Assembly: GCA_001275005.1 (NCBI GenBank)
Contig: JWZX01001873.1
Coordinates: forward strand, 1-17,823
Direction of reading: 5' to 3'
From: Chrysochromulina tobinii
Taxonomy: Eukaryota; Haptophyta; Prymnesiales; Chrysochromulinaceae
DNA length: 17,823 bases
The notes under the pieces: generated by a model
Told to the model about the DNA's origin: nothing
The model's input: only the letters and a program-made list of their open reading frames with translations
Database searches by the model: none
Made by a program: the position numbers and the translations under genes
Part shown: positions 17,286-17,823 of the stretch, one piece after another
How positions within the stretch are numbered: the stretch's first letter is position 1
Layout: every line of letters begins with the position of its first letter

Positions 17286-17741
17286 ATGGCTCGTGTGCGT
17301 GCAGGCGCAAGGAACGTGTCTCAGCTGCGGCAGCCGTCACCACCGCCGCCGTCACCACCGCCGCCATCACCGCCGCCAACGTCAACCCCGCCGCTGTCGC
17401 CTCCGCCGACGTCACCCCCGCCGCCATCGCCTCCGCCACCGTCACCACCTCCGCCGCCGTCACCACCTCCGCCGCCGTCACCACCTCCGCCGCCGTCACC
17501 ACCTGTGCCGTCGCCTCCACCGCCGTCACCAGAGCCATCAAAAGCCATCAAGGGCCATCAAGAGCCATCAAGAGCCATCAACGGCCATCAACGGGCCATC
17601 AACGGCCATCAACGGCCATCAACGGCGCCCTCATCGTCGGTCACCTCCGAGACTATGCCTCCGATGGCGACTGCGACGATAGAGGTATTGGATTCGAAGT
17701 TTCAGACTGTCAGGCGTGCACCGACTGCGCTCCTCGTTGGG
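17286..17741 (+). pseudogene. Fragment of a Cys-rich/Pro-rich protein gene, frame-broken and cut by the telomere
   Basis: Three pieces of one recognisable architecture lie on the + strand in three different frames. About 17290-17334 reads LVCVQAQGTCLSCGSR, like the end of a GTDCxDCGxR Cys repeat. 17331-17541 reads a Ser-Pro tract (PSPPPPSPPPP type). 17651-17738 reads DYASDGDCDDRGIGFEV followed by SDCQACTDCAPR, another Cys repeat of the same kind. The last piece runs straight into TTAGGG. A 10-11-bp minisatellite lies between the second and third pieces and could account for that frame change. Frames 1, 0 and 2 cannot be joined without indels or splicing, so I call a truncated pseudogene. An unseen intron is the alternative. 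It lies head-to-head with the minus-strand gene ending near 17200. Confidence 0.5.
17531..17625 (+). repeat. 10-11-bp minisatellite (GCCATCAANG)
   Basis: About nine tandem units of GCCATCAA plus two or three variable bases (AG, GG, CG, CGG) run from the end of the Ser-Pro tract. Unit length is not a multiple of three, so copy-number changes alter the reading frame. Confidence 0.9.
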
Positions 17742-17823
17742 TTAGGGTTAGGGTTAGGGTTAGGGTTAGGGTTAGGGTTAGGGTTAGGGTTAGGGTTAGG
17801 GTTAGGGTTAGGGTTAGGGTTAG
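17742..17823 (+). repeat. Terminal telomere repeat (TTAGGG)n
   Basis: There are 82 bases of perfect TTAGGG (13 units plus TTAG) reaching the window end, with the G-rich strand running 5'->3' to the right as at a true right-hand chromosome end. The junction CTCGTTGGG|TTAGGG shows a short GGG overlap that could have seeded the array. Confidence 0.98.

Noticed and set aside
17321-17551. Minus-strand Gly/Asp-rich frame opposite the Ser-Pro tract
   Set aside because: It is the complement of a Ser-Pro repeat. The plus reading matches a known protein style and is flanked by Cys-repeat pieces, so the Gly/Asp frame is a shadow.
1-17823. CRISPR arrays, tRNA or rRNA genes
   Set aside because: No spaced direct-repeat array, cloverleaf or conserved rRNA segment was seen. 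All repeat arrays are tandem codon repeats, minisatellites or telomeric.

Overview
This window is the end of a nuclear chromosome from a GC-rich unicellular eukaryote. The right edge (17742-17823) is an uninterrupted run of TTAGGG, running 5'->3' toward the edge as a chromosome terminus should. The genes are eukaryotic: short GT-AG introns with GTGAGT or GTGCGT donors, a calpain, EF-hands, ADP-ribosyltransferase/LRR proteins, and Cys-rich DDGG repeats alternating with Ser-Pro-rich stretches. Codon use is heavily GC-rich, and coiled-coil and Ala-rich proteins carry tandem codon repeats. Together this best fits a microalga of the haptophyte kind (Emiliania/Prymnesium/Chrysochromulina-like). The lineage is an inference from style and was not tested.

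Layout, left to right. (1) 1-602, + strand: C-terminal end of an LRR protein cut by the window edge. It is a close inverted paralogue of the end of the gene at 12857-16000. (2) 603-1312: gene-poor spacer with short repeats and decayed-looking coding fragments. (3) 1313-2122, +: small EF-hand protein with one probable 57-nt intron. (4) 2389-8051, +: two-exon gene for a protein of about 1816 residues, mostly coiled coil; its intron carries an interstitial telomeric tract. (5) 8052-8424: spacer with an imperfect inverted repeat. (6) 8425-12449, +: two-exon gene for an LRR-calpain; the first 30 nt of its intron are an exact copy of the first 30 nt of the next exon. (7) 12450-12856: convergent spacer with a hairpin and a third copy of the spacer motif. 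(8) 12857-16000, -: single-exon gene for a protein with an R-S-ExE ADP-ribosyltransferase domain, a jacalin-like domain, a Trp/Cys-rich hydrophobic insert and RI-type LRRs. (9) 16550-17197, -: exon of a Cys-rich, Pro-rich, probably extracellular protein. (10) about 17290-17741, +: pieces of a second Cys-rich/Pro-rich gene in three different frames, ending directly in the telomere. (11) 17742-17823: telomere.

How the genes relate. Nothing shows an operon or a single pathway. Three proteins (calpain, EF-hand, ART-LRR) belong to families used in calcium signalling, stress or self/non-self responses, and the ART-LRR gene is duplicated as an inverted pair. A subtelomeric, expanding receptor/effector-type family is a reasonable hypothesis, not a demonstrated system. 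The strongest sequence-level observations concern genome dynamics: the duplicated 30-mer defining the calpain intron, the telomeric tract inside another intron, and a gene fragment capped by the telomere.
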